NCBI GenBank assembly: GCA_018222805.1
Contig: JAAEZQ010000015.1
Coordinates: forward strand, 1 to 64,000
Source of the DNA: Vibrionaceae bacterium
GTDB taxonomy: Bacteria > Pseudomonadota > Gammaproteobacteria > Enterobacterales > Vibrionaceae
Length of the DNA stretch: 64,000 nt
Direction: 5' to 3'
Shown: positions 47,553 to 60,603 of the stretch, one piece after another
Numbering within the stretch: position 1 is the stretch's first letter
Layout of the letters: each line of letters opens with the position of its first letter
Translations under genes and position numbers: made by a program
The notes under the pieces: model-generated
What the model was told of the DNA's origin: nothing
Database searches by the model: none
The model's input: the letters and a program-made list of their open reading frames with translations, nothing else

Positions 47553-48355
47553 AGATGTATTACTCCAAAACAAACCTGATAACTTGCAGGTAAAAGACCT
47601 TTATCGTTTTTGAATTCTTGGTACGCACGTTCTACGTGTAAAAGTTTGCGGCGGCTTGTCAGCGCAGGAGAGCGACCACTAACATGGGTTGCTCCGATAC
47701 CTTTAAGATCCCGCATAACAGAAAACGCAGAGTCATACCAAACTGTGATGGAGGTCAAGTCTAGATGATGGTCATTGCAGTGAGCTTGCGCCAACGCAAT
47801 TTTTACCTGATTGATAGTTATAAAGTCATTGACGTGTTGATATGCATCAATTTTTTTCCATGATTCACGTAGCTCATAAAGTGATCCATCAACAAGAGTA
47901 GAGAAAAAGCCAGCTCCCCCACCTTTCAGGACTCGGCGCACTTCACGTAGCGGGTAGCTTAAATCGCAGCACCACTGCAAAGCCAAACTAGAGAAGACAT
48001 AATCAAAACTATGATCGTCAAAAGGCAAATTTTCTGCGTCAGCTAACACATAGCGTGCTCTTTCGTCACCACATCGTTGTTGGGCTTTATTGAGCATCTC
48101 TTGAGAGATGTCAGCGCAAACCACTTCGGCACCTCGTTGTTGGAGTAACTCAGAGAAGTATCCTGTTCCACAGCCGAGATCTAAAATGCGCTTTCCTGAT
48201 AAATCTTCTGGAAGCCTCGCTAATAATCGATGCCCGACATCTCGCTGAAAGGCTGCATGTGCATCATAAGTATCGGCGGCTCTTCCGAATGAAGTAGCGA
48301 TAGCACTCTTATCTTGACCATCAGGAGCCAGATCTCTCTGTTCTGCTTGATTCAT
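47549..48355 (-). CDS. bioC: Malonyl-ACP O-methyltransferase
   Basis: SAM-dependent methylation of malonyl-ACP, which disguises the primer for pimeloyl synthesis. The 268 residues contain the class I motif [20 protein letters not shown] near 58 and [12 protein letters not shown] near 120. Starts at the last base of the bioF stop region (1-bp overlap) and overlaps bioD. Operon bioB-F-C-D as in E. coli. The esterase bioH is not in this window. Confidence 0.95.
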   Translation of the reverse strand: MNQAEQRDLAPDGQDKSAIATSFGRAADTYDAHAAFQRDVGHRLLARLPEDLSGKRILDLGCGTGYFSELLQQRGAEVVCADISQEMLNKAQQRCGDERARYVLADAENLPFDDHSFDYVFSSLALQWCCDLSYPLREVRRVLKGGGAGFFSTLVDGSLYELRESWKKIDAYQHVNDFITINQVKIALAQAHCNDHHLDLTSITVWYDSAFSVMRDLKGIGATHVSGRSPALTSRRKLLHVERAYQEFKNDKGLLPASYQVCFGVIHL

Positions 48356-49506
48356 TACCGCGCTCCTAGTGCTTGTTCAAGTACGTGAGACAATGTTTTG
48401 ATTTGATCTTTGGTATGATTAGCCGTCAAGGTGATACGTAACCGGGACGTCCCCGCTGGAACCGTAGGCGGCCGAATCGCCGTAACCCAAAAGCCGTTTT
48501 TGCGACAAGAGTCTGCCACACTCAATGCTTGTTCAGCGTCACCGATAACAAAAGGTTTAATCGGTGTCAGCGTTTCAATAAAGCCGCTCATGTCTTGTAA
48601 GCACTCCTGATAGTAAGCACCTAACTCAGCCAACTTCTCGCGCCGCCAACCTTGCTCTTGAACGATGGAAACGGCATGGGTTAACGCATACGCTTGCGCC
48701 GGAGGCATTGCTGTGGAGTAAACATGATGTCGCGCGAACTGTGTTAGGAAGTCGCCAGTAACTCGATCACACAAAATGGCGGCACCGGAGACGCCAAATG
48801 CTTTGCCAAAAGTGACCACGAGAATATCTGGCTTGATACTGGCCTCTTCACACGAACCACCACCAGTATCGCCTAACACACCAATACCATGGGCATCATC
48901 CACTGCTAGCCAGGCATCATTTTCTTGAGTAATTTGGGCAAGCGCCGCGAGGGGTGAGCAATCACCATCCATACTGAAAACGCCTTCCGTGACCACTAAA
49001 TGATTACATTCATTGTTGATAAGCGAGTTAAGGTGCTCAAGGTCATTATGCTTAAAGCGCTTCATCTTAGCTGGCGACAATGCACCCGCTTCCATTAAAG
49101 ACGCGTGATTGAGTCGGTCTTGCAGTAAGACATCCGACTTTTCCAGCAAAGTAAACAATAATGCCTGATTAGCACTGAAGCCCGAACCAAACAATATTGC
49201 TCGTTCATACCCCAACCACTCAGTCAGCGCAGATTCTAGATTACTGTGCGCGGCGCTAAATCCGGTCACCATAGGTGAAGCCCCACTACCACTGCCGTAA
49301 ACACTTAGCCCTTGCTGCCAAGCCCGAACCAACGCCTGATCATTGGCCAAGCCAAGATAATCGTTACTCGAGAAATTGATATAACGTTTGCCAGCATGTT
49401 CCAGAACGGACTGATTACCGGCAATAACTAAGTTCATAGAGCGATCCAGCCCCTGCTCTTTACGCTGAGCGAGTGCTGATTCGATACGAGATTTAAACGC
49501 TGGCAT
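48355..49506 (-). CDS. bioF: 8-amino-7-oxononanoate synthase
   Basis: PLP enzyme condensing pimeloyl-ACP with alanine. The 383 residues start [16 protein letters not shown] at 49506, inside the last codons of bioB (14-bp overlap). [11 protein letters not shown] near 47, [10 protein letters not shown] near 76, [16 protein letters not shown] near 190 and the PLP lysine in [12 protein letters not shown] near 219 are diagnostic. Standard length. Confidence 0.96.
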   Translation of the reverse strand: MPAFKSRIESALAQRKEQGLDRSMNLVIAGNQSVLEHAGKRYINFSSNDYLGLANDQALVRAWQQGLSVYGSGSGASPMVTGFSAAHSNLESALTEWLGYERAILFGSGFSANQALLFTLLEKSDVLLQDRLNHASLMEAGALSPAKMKRFKHNDLEHLNSLINNECNHLVVTEGVFSMDGDCSPLAALAQITQENDAWLAVDDAHGIGVLGDTGGGSCEEASIKPDILVVTFGKAFGVSGAAILCDRVTGDFLTQFARHHVYSTAMPPAQAYALTHAVSIVQEQGWRREKLAELGAYYQECLQDMSGFIETLTPIKPFVIGDAEQALSVADSCRKNGFWVTAIRPPTVPAGTSRLRITLTANHTKDQIKTLSHVLEQALGAR

Positions 49507-50545
49507 CGTAGAAAAGGTCGTCTTTAGTCGGGCGAGAGGCGACACGCTCTACCACGCGATCAAGCAATTCGTTCTCTTCAATTTCATCCGGCTTTTGCGA
49601 GACTTCCTGACTATTTATGCCCAACTTGTTAAACAGCATCATATCTTTGTCTTCAGAAGGGTTTGGTGTAGTGAGAAGCTTACAACCGTAGAAAACAGAA
49701 TTCGCACCAGCCATAAAGCACAGCGTTTGCATCTGCTCATTCATGTTTTCGCGTCCAGCAGACAAGCGAACAGCAGATTGAGGCATCATGATACGTGCGA
49801 TAGCAATGAGACGAATGAAATCAAACGGTTCAACATCTTCGACTTTTTCAAGCGGCGTACCTTTCACTTTAACCAGCATATTGATTGGCACGCTCTCTGG
49901 GTGAGTTGGCAAGTTCGCCAATTCGACTAATAAGCCAGCTCGGTCATTGGCACTTTCGCCCATGCCAATGATACCACCTGAACAAATTTTCATCCCCGCA
50001 TCACGAACGTGAGACAAAGTGTCTAAACGATCCTGATAAGTGCGGGTAGTGATGATATTGCCGTAAAACTCAGGCGACGTGTCTAAGTTGTGGTTGTAAT
50101 AATCTAGCCCTGCATCCGCGAGTTGATTTGCTTGCTCAGGTGTCAGCATGCCTAGCGTCATACAGGTTTCTAGACCCATGTCTTTCACGCCTTTGATCAT
50201 ATCCGTCAGATGTGGCATGTCGCGCTCTTTCGGGTTTTTCCACGCTGCGCCCATACAGAAGCGGGTAGAGCCTGCACTCTTCGCTTTTTGCGCCGCATCG
50301 AGTACACGTTCAACTTCCATCAGACGCTCTTTTTCAATGTCTGTGGTGTATCTCGCGCTTTGAGGACAATACTTACAGTCTTCTGGGCACGCACCCGTCT
50401 TGATTGACAGCAGTGTACTGACTTGAACATGATTGGTTTGTTGGTATTGGCGGTGTACAAGTTGTGCTTCGAACAGAAGATCCATGAATGGTTTTTCCAT
50501 TAGCTCTCGCACTTCTGCATGCGTCCAGTTATGACGTACTTCCAC
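49493..50545 (-). CDS. bioB: Biotin synthase
   Basis: Radical-SAM insertion of sulfur into dethiobiotin. The 350 residues contain the CxxxCxxC cluster ligands in [11 protein letters not shown] near residue 52, and the [13 protein letters not shown] and [11 protein letters not shown] motifs. The GTG at 50545 is preferred: AAAGGA lies 6 nt upstream and it gives the terminus [11 protein letters not shown] known from Vibrio BioB; a longer frame from 50563 adds six unsupported residues. Divergent from bioA across an inverted repeat. Confidence 0.96.
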   Translation of the reverse strand: MEVRHNWTHAEVRELMEKPFMDLLFEAQLVHRQYQQTNHVQVSTLLSIKTGACPEDCKYCPQSARYTTDIEKERLMEVERVLDAAQKAKSAGSTRFCMGAAWKNPKERDMPHLTDMIKGVKDMGLETCMTLGMLTPEQANQLADAGLDYYNHNLDTSPEFYGNIITTRTYQDRLDTLSHVRDAGMKICSGGIIGMGESANDRAGLLVELANLPTHPESVPINMLVKVKGTPLEKVEDVEPFDFIRLIAIARIMMPQSAVRLSAGRENMNEQMQTLCFMAGANSVFYGCKLLTTPNPSEDKDMMLFNKLGINSQEVSQKPDEIEENELLDRVVERVASRPTKDDLFYDASV

Positions 50546-50574
50546 GTGTAATCCTTTGGTCACTTTTTTTGTTG

Positions 50575-50611
50575 TGTTGACAGTCTACCGAGTCCCGTTA
50601 AACTGTCAACA
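50575..50611. promoter_or_regulatory. Inverted repeat between bioB and bioA, candidate BirA operator
   Basis: TGTTGACAGT (50575-50584) and ACTGTCAACA (50602-50611) are exact reverse complements with a 17-bp spacer, in the middle of the divergent bio promoters. BirA sites in enteric bacteria also use TTGT...ACAA half-sites with a 16-bp spacer (TTGTAAACC core), so position and geometry fit, while the core bases differ. Confidence 0.6.
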
Positions 50612-50675
50612 AAAGCACAAAATCAAAAGTTTACTTCTGGTTAATTTTTAATCTATTTGAATTTTGGAATTACAC

Positions 50676-51953
50676 ATGGATCTTGCCTTCGACCGCCAAC
50701 ATATCTGGCATCCCTACACTTCTACTCTGACTCCTCTGACCTGCTATCCCGTCACTTCCGCACACGGCGTCTATATTAGCTTAGAAGATGGCACTCATTT
50801 AGTTGATGGCATGTCTTCTTGGTGGTCAACGATTCATGGCTACAATCATCCACATTTGAACCAAGCGGCGCATCAGCAAATTGACCAAGTTTCTCATGTC
50901 ATGTTTGGTGGCATTACGCACCAACCCGCGATCAATTTATGTAAGAAGCTCCTTTCTCTAGCACCTAGCAACCTCGAACATGTTTTCCTTGCCGACTCAG
51001 GTTCGGTCGCTGTAGAGGTAAGCCTGAAAATGGCGTTGCAATATTGGCACGCAAAAGGCGAACGCAGGCCCAAATTCCTCACCCTAAAACATGGCTACCA
51101 TGGTGATACCTTTGCCGCGATGTCTGTTACTGACCCCGATAACTCGATGCACTCGCTATACAAAGGCTTTCTGCCAGAGCACATCTTCGCAGACTCTCCG
51201 ACATGCGGTTATTGGGATGAATGGAACCCTAACGACTTAGCTGATTTCGCACACAAGATCGAAAAGCATCACCAAGAGCTTGCCGCAGTGATCCTTGAGC
51301 CGATCGTACAAGGTGCTGGTGGGATGCGTATTTATCATCCTGAGTTCCTAAAAGGTGTCAGGGCAATTTGTGATAAATATGAGCTTTTATTGATTGCTGA
51401 TGAGATTGCGACAGGATTTGGGCGGACAGGCAAGCTTTTCGCTTGTGAGCACGCCGGTATTCAGCCAGACATCCTTTGTGTTGGTAAAGCATTAACTGGT
51501 GGCTATATGACGTTATCCGCCACCCTTGCGACTAAGCATGTCGCCGACACTGTTTGTGGTGGCGATGCTGGTTGCTTTATGCATGGCCCCACTTTTATGG
51601 GCAACCCACTCGCTTGCGCGGTAGCAACTGCAAGTTTAGAGCTTATCGAGCAAGGGGATTGGCAACAGCAGACCAAGCAAATAGAAGCTCTGTTTTCGGA
51701 ACTGTTACCCAAGCTAGAACAATATGATGTGGTGAAAAACACGCGTTGGCTTGGTGCGATAGGTGTTGTAGAAACGCATCGTCCGGTCTACATGGAAACG
51801 ATTCAAGCGCTGTTTGTTGAGCAAGGTGTGTGGATTCGTCCTTTTGGCAAACTCATTTACATGATGCCTCCATTTATCAGCGAGCCAACGCACATTGAAA
51901 AGTTGGTGAACGCGATTGAAGCAGCGCTTCAACGCGAAGACTGTTTTGTATAG
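50676..51953 (+). CDS. bioA: Adenosylmethionine-8-amino-7-oxononanoate aminotransferase
   Basis: PLP enzyme transferring an amino group from SAM to make DAPA. The 425 residues start MDLAFDRQHIWHPYTS at 50676. SWWSTIHGYNHPHLN near residue 49, HGYHGDTFAAMSV near 144, ADEIATGFGRTGKLFA near 245 and the PLP lysine in CVGKALTGGYM near 274 are diagnostic. GGAA lies 6 nt upstream. Divergent from bioBFCD with the shared candidate operator between. Confidence 0.97.
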   Translation: MDLAFDRQHIWHPYTSTLTPLTCYPVTSAHGVYISLEDGTHLVDGMSSWWSTIHGYNHPHLNQAAHQQIDQVSHVMFGGITHQPAINLCKKLLSLAPSNLEHVFLADSGSVAVEVSLKMALQYWHAKGERRPKFLTLKHGYHGDTFAAMSVTDPDNSMHSLYKGFLPEHIFADSPTCGYWDEWNPNDLADFAHKIEKHHQELAAVILEPIVQGAGGMRIYHPEFLKGVRAICDKYELLLIADEIATGFGRTGKLFACEHAGIQPDILCVGKALTGGYMTLSATLATKHVADTVCGGDAGCFMHGPTFMGNPLACAVATASLELIEQGDWQQQTKQIEALFSELLPKLEQYDVVKNTRWLGAIGVVETHRPVYMETIQALFVEQGVWIRPFGKLIYMMPPFISEPTHIEKLVNAIEAALQREDCFV

Positions 51954-51988
51954 CGCCAATACTTACGACACTTAATCATTAAATATTA

Positions 51989-52016
51989 AAAAACCCAGCT
52001 CAAAAGCTGGGTTTTT
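51989..52016. terminator. Bidirectional terminator between bioA and serS
   Basis: A perfect 12-bp stem AAAAACCCAGCT/AGCTGGGTTTTT with loop CAAA; A run on the left and T run on the right serve both converging genes. Confidence 0.92.
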
Positions 52017-52037
52017 GTTTTCTAATGGCTAATGGAG

Positions 52038-53393
<1,356 letters not shown>

Positions 53394-53438
53394 CTAGTGC
53401 GCTATAAAAATTTACCGAATAAATGTATCCAAAAATGC

Positions 53439-54788
53439 CTACTTTTCATAGCGCTTTTGTGGGCTATTTGCGTCTAAAGTAGCCAAGTAATCTAACTTTT
53501 CGCCGATTTTGGTCTCCAGACCTCGATTTGTCGGTTGATAATACTTACGATCGTCCATTTCTGGTGGCAAATATTGCTCGCCAGCCGCATAGGCGCCCGG
53601 CTCATCATGAGCATAACGATATTCAGCGCCGTACCCCATGTCTTTCATCAAACTTGTAGGTGCATTACGCAAATGATGTGGTACTTCGTATTCCGGTAAG
53701 TTGTGCGCGTCAGCGAGTGCTTGTTTCCATGCTACATAGACCGCATTACTCTTAGGCGCACATGCAAGGTAAACAATCGCCTGAGCAATCGCACGTTCCC
53801 CTTCTGCCGGACCAACGCGAATAAAACAATCCCAAGCAGAAAGCGCTACTTGCATTGCACGAGGATCCGCGTTGCCGACATCCTCGGAAGCAATCGCGAG
53901 TAATCGGCGTGCAATGTATAAAGGATCACAACCTGCTGCGATCATTCTCGCTGCCCAGTACAGTGCTGCATCTGGATTAGATCCACGAATTGATTTGTGT
54001 ACCGCAGAAATTAAGTCGTACCAGATGTCGCCTTTGTTATCAAAACGAGAGACTTTTTCCCCTGCGACTTCGGCCAGTAGCTTAAGAGTAATCTCTTTCT
54101 CACCTTGAGCATTGTCTTCGGCCATATCGTAGAGCAACTCAAGGTAATTAAGCGACATGCGAGCATCACCGTTAACCAGTTCTGACAAACGTTCTAATAC
54201 GTTATCGACGAAATGTGCAGGTGTATTACCCAAGCCACGCTCTTTATCGTTAATTGCTTGATTGAGCGCCTGTGCAATCTCGTCTTTATTCAGGGAAGTC
54301 AGTTTGTATACCCGCGCCCGAGACAACAATGCGTTGTTGAGTTCGAAAGACGGGTTTTCTGTGGTTGCACCAATAAACGTAACCGTCCCGTCTTCAATAT
54401 GCGGTAGGAAAGCGTCTTGCTGAGACTTGTTAAACCGGTGCACCTCATCCACGAACAATATCGTGCGGCGACCCGTCATTTTATTTTCTCGGGCTTTCTC
54501 AATCGCAGCACGTATTTCTTTCACTCCAGACGTCACTGCAGAAACACGCTCCACCTCTGCATTAGCGTAATTCGCTGCGACTTCTGCCAACGTCGTTTTG
54601 CCGGTACCCGGAGGCCCCCACAAAATCATTGAGTGGATATTTCCGGCTTCCAATGCTCGACGTAAAGGTTTCCCCGGACCTAAAATATGCTGCTGTCCGA
54701 TATACTGTTCGACCGTTTGCGGCCTCATACGCGCAGCAAGGGGACGAAAATCTTCGTCCCCCGAGAAATCTAGTGTGTAATTCGTCAC
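53439..54788 (-). CDS. rarA: Replication-associated recombination protein RarA (MgsA)
   Basis: AAA+ ATPase of the clamp-loader clade acting at stalled replication forks. The 449 residues show Walker [14 protein letters not shown] near residue 57, Walker [17 protein letters not shown] near 109, sensor 1 [12 protein letters not shown] near 140, and the C-terminal tetramerisation domain with [22 protein letters not shown] near 390. Start is GTG at 54788, giving TNYTLDFS as in E. coli. It begins 6 bp after the lolA stop. Confidence 0.96.
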   Translation of the reverse strand: MTNYTLDFSGDEDFRPLAARMRPQTVEQYIGQQHILGPGKPLRRALEAGNIHSMILWGPPGTGKTTLAEVAANYANAEVERVSAVTSGVKEIRAAIEKARENKMTGRRTILFVDEVHRFNKSQQDAFLPHIEDGTVTFIGATTENPSFELNNALLSRARVYKLTSLNKDEIAQALNQAINDKERGLGNTPAHFVDNVLERLSELVNGDARMSLNYLELLYDMAEDNAQGEKEITLKLLAEVAGEKVSRFDNKGDIWYDLISAVHKSIRGSNPDAALYWAARMIAAGCDPLYIARRLLAIASEDVGNADPRAMQVALSAWDCFIRVGPAEGERAIAQAIVYLACAPKSNAVYVAWKQALADAHNLPEYEVPHHLRNAPTSLMKDMGYGAEYRYAHDEPGAYAAGEQYLPPEMDDRKYYQPTNRGLETKIGEKLDYLATLDANSPQKRYEK

Positions 54789-54794
54789 TACCCA

Positions 54795-55421
54795 TTAATT
54801 CCTTTGGTCATCCACTTCCACTCCTTTTGGAATCGTGAATGTGAATCGGTTGGCTTTTGGTTTTCCTAGCTTCACGTTACTGAATTTGAACAGGCCTCTT
54901 TGACCATCTTGTTCAATCACATTGAAGCCTTTTACGATACCTTTTGCATCGATATGAATCTGGAAACGACCTTGCGTTGAGTCGACAGCCGTCGGGATCA
55001 GTGTGAACTCGTTACCTTTTTGAGATACTTTGTAATTATCCCAATCACTTGCGCGATTACGAGTCAAAAGCACAAAGGGGGTTTGCTCAGCAGCTTGTTC
55101 TTGCCAGTAAATGCTCACTTGTTCGATAAATGGGCTGTAGTACCAAAGGTTTTTACCATCAGACACCAACAAGTTTTCATCAGGAAATGTCGTACTCCAA
55201 CGGAACAAACTCGGGCGGGCAATTTCAACGGTCCCTTCCCCTTCCATCACCGTTTCCCCTTCCGGGCTGATGACTTGCTGAGAAAAGTCCGCACTGAAGC
55301 CATCGTTAATTGATAAACGCTTGCTTAACTCTGTTTTTGGGGATGCGGCATACGCGGTGGAGAATAAAGAGAAGCTTAAAACAAGCGCGGAGATGAATTT
55401 CGCTGAAAATCGTTTTTTCAT
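54795..55421 (-). CDS. lolA: Periplasmic outer-membrane lipoprotein carrier LolA
   Basis: Shuttles lipoproteins from LolCDE to LolB across the periplasm. The 208 residues begin with a cleavable signal (about 1-25, ending AYAAS). The mature half-barrel fits the family: [25 protein letters not shown] near 39, [27 protein letters not shown] near 69-95. Downstream of ftsK on the same strand with a 75-bp gap that contains a 10-bp hairpin (55457-55486). Confidence 0.95.
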   Translation of the reverse strand: MKKRFSAKFISALVLSFSLFSTAYAASPKTELSKRLSINDGFSADFSQQVISPEGETVMEGEGTVEIARPSLFRWSTTFPDENLLVSDGKNLWYYSPFIEQVSIYWQEQAAEQTPFVLLTRNRASDWDNYKVSQKGNEFTLIPTAVDSTQGRFQIHIDAKGIVKGFNVIEQDGQRGLFKFSNVKLGKPKANRFTFTIPKGVEVDDQRN

Positions 55422-55496
55422 TCAAATACCTATCACTGTGGTCGAAAGACCGAATGTTACTCACCTCTTTGGACTAAGGTGAGTAAGACAAGTTCA

Positions 55497-58400
55497 TTAA
55501 TCTTTTGGCGGCGCAGGCGCGAGAACTTCGCGGTTGCCATTGTGGCCAGGCGCACTGACGATACCTTGTGCTTCAAGTTGCTCAACGATTCGAGCGGCTC
55601 GGTTGTAACCTATCTTGAAGCGGCGCTGCACACCTGAAACTGAGCCACGACGTGACTGAACGACGTGCTCAACCACTTGATCGAACAACGGGTCTACATC
55701 TTCATCAGATTCCATCTGTTCGCCAGGGAGTAAGCTTTCCGGACTCTGGTCGCCGCTGATAATCTCTTCGATATAATTTGGTTTACCGCGAGCTTTCCAG
55801 TTATTCACAACGGCATGAACATCATCATCTGACGCAAATGCACCGTGTACACGTATCGTGTGGCTCGAACCTGGCGGCAGGTAAAGCATATCACCCATAC
55901 CCAATAGCGATTCTGCACCACCTTGGTCTAAGATCGTACGAGAGTCTGTCTTGGTTGATACGGTAAACGCCACACGCGTTGGAATGTTGGCTTTAATCAG
56001 ACCAGTAATGACGTCAACAGATGGTCGCTGAGTCGCAAGGATCAGGTGAATACCCGCCGCACGTGCTTTCTGTGCTAAACGTGCAATCAGTTCTTCAACT
56101 TTTTTACCGACGACCATCATCAGGTCAGCAAATTCATCCACGACGACGACAATGTATGGCAGTTTCTCTAATAGCGGAGGCTCAGTGTCCATGCTATCGC
56201 CTTCTTGCCAGAATGGATCATGAATCGGGTGACCTGCTTCAGCAGCCATCTTCAGCTTTTCGTTGAAGCCTTTCACGTTACGAACGCCTAGCGTAGACAT
56301 CAGTTTGTAACGACGCTCCATTTCGCCGACACACCAACGAAGAGCGTTAGATGCGTCTTTCATGTCCGTTACAACTTCAGAAAGAAGATGAGGAATCCCC
56401 TCATAAATAGAAAGCTCCAACATTTTCGGGTCGATCATGATAAAACGCAGATCTTCCGGAGACGCTTTGTAGAGCATACTTAAGATCATGACGTTCACAC
56501 CGACCGACTTACCCGAACCGGTTGTACCAGCCACCAACACGTGAGGCATTTTAGAAATATCGGCAATGACCGCTTCACCCGCAATGTCCTGACCGAGCAC
56601 AACCGTTGTCGGTGATTTAGCTTGCTCAAATTGAGGGCTGTTGATGACATCAGAGAGGTATACGGTCTGACGGCTCATGTTCGGCAGTTCCAAACCTACG
56701 TAAGGTTTACCTGGAATCACTTCGACAACGCGTACCGCCATGGCTGAAAGTGCACGTGCCAAGTCCATTGAAAGGCCAGAAATACGGCTCACTTTTACAC
56801 CCGGAGCCAAATCCAGTTCAAATCGAGTGATAACAGGACCAGGGTAAATGCCTACCACGTCCGCTTTAATTTTGTAGTCCGCCAGCTTACTTTCAACCAG
56901 TCGAGCGACCTGCTCTAATGCGTCACGATCAATAAAGTTCTCGCGTTTTTCTGGGTGATAAAGAAGCTCAAGAGTTGGTAACGGCTCTTCTGGCACGGGC
57001 AGGTTTTCTTCTTGCTTCATCAAGAATGGGTTCTGTGTTGCTGCCACTTTAGCTTGAGCACCCGCAACCATGTTCTGGAATGCGGCCACGTCTTGATCAC
57101 CTTCGGAGACCTCTTCTACTTCGGCAGCTGGAGCTGGTTCGATTGTCGCACGTGGTGACTGTTCAGACCTTACAAACGGCTCGCTTGATTGCGCTATTGA
57201 AGCCTCTGATTGAGGAACAACTGTCGGCTCTGGTTGAGCAGCAACGTACTCGTCTTCATCTTCGTCATCAACAACATCAAAGTTCGAAATCGTTGGTTCA
57301 ATATGCTCGCCGGGCTCTGTCTGCTCAGAAATGTTATCCAGAGAGGCGGGATCGATTACTGGCTCTTCAAATGGTACTGATTCCACTTGAGCCTGTTGTT
57401 CTTGCTCCGCCGCAAACTGAGCATATTCAGAGTAGTCTGGTTCACTTTGGAATGATTGTGTATCAATCACTTCATTTTGAACTGGGCGCACTGGATCTGA
57501 ATAATTTTGTTGTGTCGCTGTTAGCGTTTGTTCAGGTTGCTCTTCCAACGCCCAATCGTCAGCTTGGTGAGCCGCTGCTTCCAACTCTTCAATAGTGACA
57601 TTTAGCTGTTTAGTCCGTTCCACTGATGGATCAACATGATTCACGCTTAAAGCCTGCGTTTGAGGTTCTGATTTGACGTAGTGTGCCGGTTCAGCCTGTT
57701 CCGCAGCAGGAGCAACCGATTTGGCTGAATCTGCCACAGGTTTTGACACGCGCGGTTCCGGCTGAGTTTGCGGTATATAAATTGGGTATTCGTGCGGCGT
57801 TTCTTTTTTAGGGTCTTCGACATCATATGCGGTCAGATGAGGAAGCGGTTCTTCATCCTGATCATCCTCAAGACGTCTTGTAACGACTTTATCGTCAATG
57901 AAATCATCAAGCTGAGGTTCTAGCATTTCCTGCTCAGATCCTCTCGCCTTATTAGCGATGCCGCTGACTAATCCCAGTGTGCGATCGCCTAGCCATTCGA
58001 CAATGTTTAACCAAGATATCCCAGTAAATAGAGTAAAACCCGCGCCCCACAAGAACAGCAGAACTAAGGTGGTACCCAGTATATTGAGCGTAGGTAATGC
58101 CAGACTGGAAAGTACGTCGCCTACAACGCCACCAGATGAGAAGTACCAGATATCATCGAAGTTAATATCAGCCAAGCCACAGCTGGTCATAATGAGGACA
58201 ACAAGACCAAGTAATCTTGTGCCCCAAAGCATAAGATCGATTGGCTCGTCTGCGCCGCGCTTACGACAAATCACCCACGCTGCCGCTGCCAATAAAAAAG
58301 GCAGAGGATAAGCCAATGAGCCAAAAGTAAAAAATAGAGTATCGGCTAGCCAAGCGCCAAACAGGCCACCAGCATTATCGATTTCCCCACCCCAAGCGGT

Positions 58401-58583
58401 TTGGGACCAGGAAGGATCGGCAGGGCTAAAGGTAAATAACGCTACAGCAAGTAATACCGAGCTAAGAACGCCTACAATAAAGCAGCACTCTTTCAAGCGT
58501 TGGAAGCCATTTAAGCGTGAAGACTGAGGCTCTTCACTTGTTTTGATGATGGTTTCGACTTTCTTTGCGTTCTCTTTGAACAT
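55497..58583 (-). CDS. ftsK: DNA translocase FtsK
   Basis: Septum-anchored motor that pumps DNA and activates XerCD at dif. The 1028 residues have N-terminal membrane helices (about 30-200), a long acidic Gln/Glu/Pro-rich linker (about 205-540), and the RecA-like motor with Walker [14 protein letters not shown] near 684 and Walker [13 protein letters not shown] near 810. The C-terminal winged-helix gamma domain [12 protein letters not shown]...[21 protein letters not shown] near 962-1006 reads KOPS sites. The linker is shorter than in E. coli (1329 residues). The order lrp-ftsK-lolA-rarA-serS is the common one in gamma-proteobacteria. Confidence 0.97.
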   Translation of the reverse strand: MFKENAKKVETIIKTSEEPQSSRLNGFQRLKECCFIVGVLSSVLLAVALFTFSPADPSWSQTAWGGEIDNAGGLFGAWLADTLFFTFGSLAYPLPFLLAAAAWVICRKRGADEPIDLMLWGTRLLGLVVLIMTSCGLADINFDDIWYFSSGGVVGDVLSSLALPTLNILGTTLVLLFLWGAGFTLFTGISWLNIVEWLGDRTLGLVSGIANKARGSEQEMLEPQLDDFIDDKVVTRRLEDDQDEEPLPHLTAYDVEDPKKETPHEYPIYIPQTQPEPRVSKPVADSAKSVAPAAEQAEPAHYVKSEPQTQALSVNHVDPSVERTKQLNVTIEELEAAAHQADDWALEEQPEQTLTATQQNYSDPVRPVQNEVIDTQSFQSEPDYSEYAQFAAEQEQQAQVESVPFEEPVIDPASLDNISEQTEPGEHIEPTISNFDVVDDEDEDEYVAAQPEPTVVPQSEASIAQSSEPFVRSEQSPRATIEPAPAAEVEEVSEGDQDVAAFQNMVAGAQAKVAATQNPFLMKQEENLPVPEEPLPTLELLYHPEKRENFIDRDALEQVARLVESKLADYKIKADVVGIYPGPVITRFELDLAPGVKVSRISGLSMDLARALSAMAVRVVEVIPGKPYVGLELPNMSRQTVYLSDVINSPQFEQAKSPTTVVLGQDIAGEAVIADISKMPHVLVAGTTGSGKSVGVNVMILSMLYKASPEDLRFIMIDPKMLELSIYEGIPHLLSEVVTDMKDASNALRWCVGEMERRYKLMSTLGVRNVKGFNEKLKMAAEAGHPIHDPFWQEGDSMDTEPPLLEKLPYIVVVVDEFADLMMVVGKKVEELIARLAQKARAAGIHLILATQRPSVDVITGLIKANIPTRVAFTVSTKTDSRTILDQGGAESLLGMGDMLYLPPGSSHTIRVHGAFASDDDVHAVVNNWKARGKPNYIEEIISGDQSPESLLPGEQMESDEDVDPLFDQVVEHVVQSRRGSVSGVQRRFKIGYNRAARIVEQLEAQGIVSAPGHNGNREVLAPAPPKD

Positions 58584-58628
58584 AAATCAACTTGAATATG
58601 GAAATGAAATAGGAAATTGCAAAATATT

Positions 58629-58651
58629 CCGAGCGGCATAAAGCCGCTCGG
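58629..58651 (-). terminator. Hairpin between lrp and ftsK
   Basis: A perfect 9-bp GC-rich stem CCGAGCGGC/GCCGCTCGG with loop ATAAA, followed on the minus strand by AATATTTTGC. A second weaker stem AAAGCGG/CCGCTTT lies at 58701-58723 directly after lrp. Together they probably end the lrp transcript. Confidence 0.6.
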
Positions 58652-58735
58652 TAAATTGATTTAACCATATCAAAGAGAAAAACCCAATTACTCTCTGCCG
58701 AAAGCGGAAGCATATACCGCTTTCTTTGCAAGAAT

Positions 58736-59230
58736 TTAACGAGTTTTAATCACAAGCTGGTTAGATTGTTTCACTTCTTCCATCACAACGTATGTACGAG
58801 TGTCGTTTACACCAGGTAAACGCAGAAGCGTATCGCCAAGTAGTCGACGGTAAGCACCCATATCTGATACACGAGTTTTAAGAAGATAGTCAAAATCACC
58901 TGATACTAAATGACATTCTTGAATATCATCCAGTTTTTGAACCGCAGAGTTAAATTGCTCGAACACATCTGGTGCACCGCGGTTTAACGTAATTTCAACG
59001 AACACTAATAGTGAAGCATCCAAAAACTGCGGATTCAACAACGCAGTATACCCTGTAATGTACCCCTGACGTTCTAATCGACGTACACGTTCCAAACACG
59101 GCGTTGGAGAAAGACCAACACGCTTTGAAAGTTCTACGTTCGAAATACGACCGTCTTTCTGCAGTTCATTAAGAATGTTGCGGTCGATACGGTCTAGTTC
59201 CTTGGACGGCTTTTTATAGTTGTCTGCCAT
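58736..59230 (-). CDS. lrp: Leucine-responsive regulatory protein Lrp
   Basis: Global regulator of amino-acid metabolism, binding DNA as an octamer or hexadecamer. The 164 residues equal E. coli Lrp. The N-terminal winged helix contains LDRIDRNILNELQKDGRISNVELSKRVGLS near 12-41 with recognition helix SPTPCLERVRRLE; the C-terminal RAM/AsnC ligand domain spans about 75-160 (CHLVSGDFDYLLKTRV). GGAA lies 7 nt upstream of the ATG. Divergent from alanine dehydrogenase, a plausible target. Confidence 0.97.
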   Translation of the reverse strand: MADNYKKPSKELDRIDRNILNELQKDGRISNVELSKRVGLSPTPCLERVRRLERQGYITGYTALLNPQFLDASLLVFVEITLNRGAPDVFEQFNSAVQKLDDIQECHLVSGDFDYLLKTRVSDMGAYRRLLGDTLLRLPGVNDTRTYVVMEEVKQSNQLVIKTR

Positions 59231-59386
59231 TTTTTATTCCACCTTATTACTTCCTTGCAAAAAAATATACTACAACTTTTTAATATTTGGTGCCAAATTT
59301 TACAAATCTATAACTATACTAGTTGTTAATTCGATAATAACACCCTACAAATAGTTAATATAACCATTATAGAAAGAGGATACAGG

Positions 59387-60511
59387 ATGATCATTGGCGT
59401 ACCTAAGGAAATCAAAAACCACGAATATCGTGTTGGTATGATCCCAGCAAGCGTGAGAGAGTTAATCTCACATGGTCACCAAGTTTTGGTTGAGACCAAT
59501 GCAGGTGCCGGCATTGGTTTTTCAGACGATGATTACATCGCTGTCGGCGCATCCATTCTCCCTCATGCTGCAGACGTTTTCGCGCAAGCAGACATGATAG
59601 TAAAAGTTAAAGAACCCCAAGCGGTTGAGAGAGCAATGCTCCGCGAAGGGCAAATTTTATTTACTTATTTACACCTAGCACCAGATTTTCCACAAACTGA
59701 TGAGCTAATCAAGAGCAAAGCTGTCTGTATAGCCTATGAGACTGTAACAGATAATATGGGTCGTTTGCCACTGTTAGCACCAATGTCAGAAGTGGCAGGT
59801 CGGATGTCTATTCAAGCAGGTGCGCAAACGCTAGAAAAATCGCATGGTGGCCGTGGTTTACTACTCGGCGGCGTACCAGGCGTTGAACCTGCGAAAGTGG
59901 TGATTGTGGGTGGTGGTGTCGTTGGTGCAAACGCAGCTCGTATGGCTGTCGGCCTTCGTGCGGACGTCACTATTCTTGACCGTAATGTCGACACACTGCG
60001 TAAGCTTGACGAAGAATTCCAGGGTCGCGCCAAAGTCGTTTATTCTACAGAAGATGCTATTGAGAAGCATGTTCTAGAAGCTGACCTCGTAATCGGAGCG
60101 GTTCTTATCCCGGGTGCAGCCGCTCCTAAACTGGTAACAAAAGAACATATTGCGAAGATGAAGCCAGGCGCAGCGGTTGTTGACGTTGCTATCGACCAAG
60201 GTGGCTGTTTTGAAACTTCTCATGCTACCACTCATGCAGAGCCAACTTACATCGTTGACGAAGTTGTTCACTACTGTGTAGCAAACATGCCTGGTGCAGT
60301 TGCACGCACTTCTACTTTTGCGTTGAACAACGCAACATTGCCTTACATTTTGAAATTGGCGAATAAAGGCTACCAAAAAGCCCTTCTCGATGAGAAAGGC
60401 TTCCTTGAAGGTCTAAACGTGATTCATGGCAAAGTGACTTGTAAAGAAGTTGCAGACAGTTTTGGTCTGGAATACGTGGAAGCAGAGCAAGCGATTACGA
60501 TGTTCAACTAA
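59387..60511 (+). CDS. ald: Alanine dehydrogenase
   Basis: NAD-dependent interconversion of alanine and pyruvate plus ammonia. The 374 residues match the family length. [17 protein letters not shown] at the N-terminus includes the substrate Arg, the catalytic Lys is in VKVKEPQ near 74, His in YLHLAPD near 96, and the NAD loop [18 protein letters not shown] near 170. DQGG near 269 is also typical. The shared 156-bp region with lrp suggests direct Lrp control, as in other bacteria. Confidence 0.97.
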   Translation: MIIGVPKEIKNHEYRVGMIPASVRELISHGHQVLVETNAGAGIGFSDDDYIAVGASILPHAADVFAQADMIVKVKEPQAVERAMLREGQILFTYLHLAPDFPQTDELIKSKAVCIAYETVTDNMGRLPLLAPMSEVAGRMSIQAGAQTLEKSHGGRGLLLGGVPGVEPAKVVIVGGGVVGANAARMAVGLRADVTILDRNVDTLRKLDEEFQGRAKVVYSTEDAIEKHVLEADLVIGAVLIPGAAAPKLVTKEHIAKMKPGAAVVDVAIDQGGCFETSHATTHAEPTYIVDEVVHYCVANMPGAVARTSTFALNNATLPYILKLANKGYQKALLDEKGFLEGLNVIHGKVTCKEVADSFGLEYVEAEQAITMFN

Positions 60512-60547
60512 TGACAAAATAACTCGTTTTTGTCACGTTTTGTTTAC

Positions 60548-60573
60548 AAAAGCCCACTGTTAGGTGGGCTTTT
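60548..60573 (+). terminator. Intrinsic terminator of ald
   Basis: A perfect 10-bp stem AAAAGCCCAC/GTGGGCTTTT with a 6-nt loop and a T tract on the plus strand. Confidence 0.88.
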
Positions 60574-60603
60574 TCATATAGAGCATTTAGATATAAATAA
60601 TAA

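Noticed and set aside
57080..57595. 171-codon plus-strand frame opposite the ftsK linker
   Set aside because: It mirrors the repetitive Gln/Glu-rich linker codons; such antisense frames are expected from that composition.
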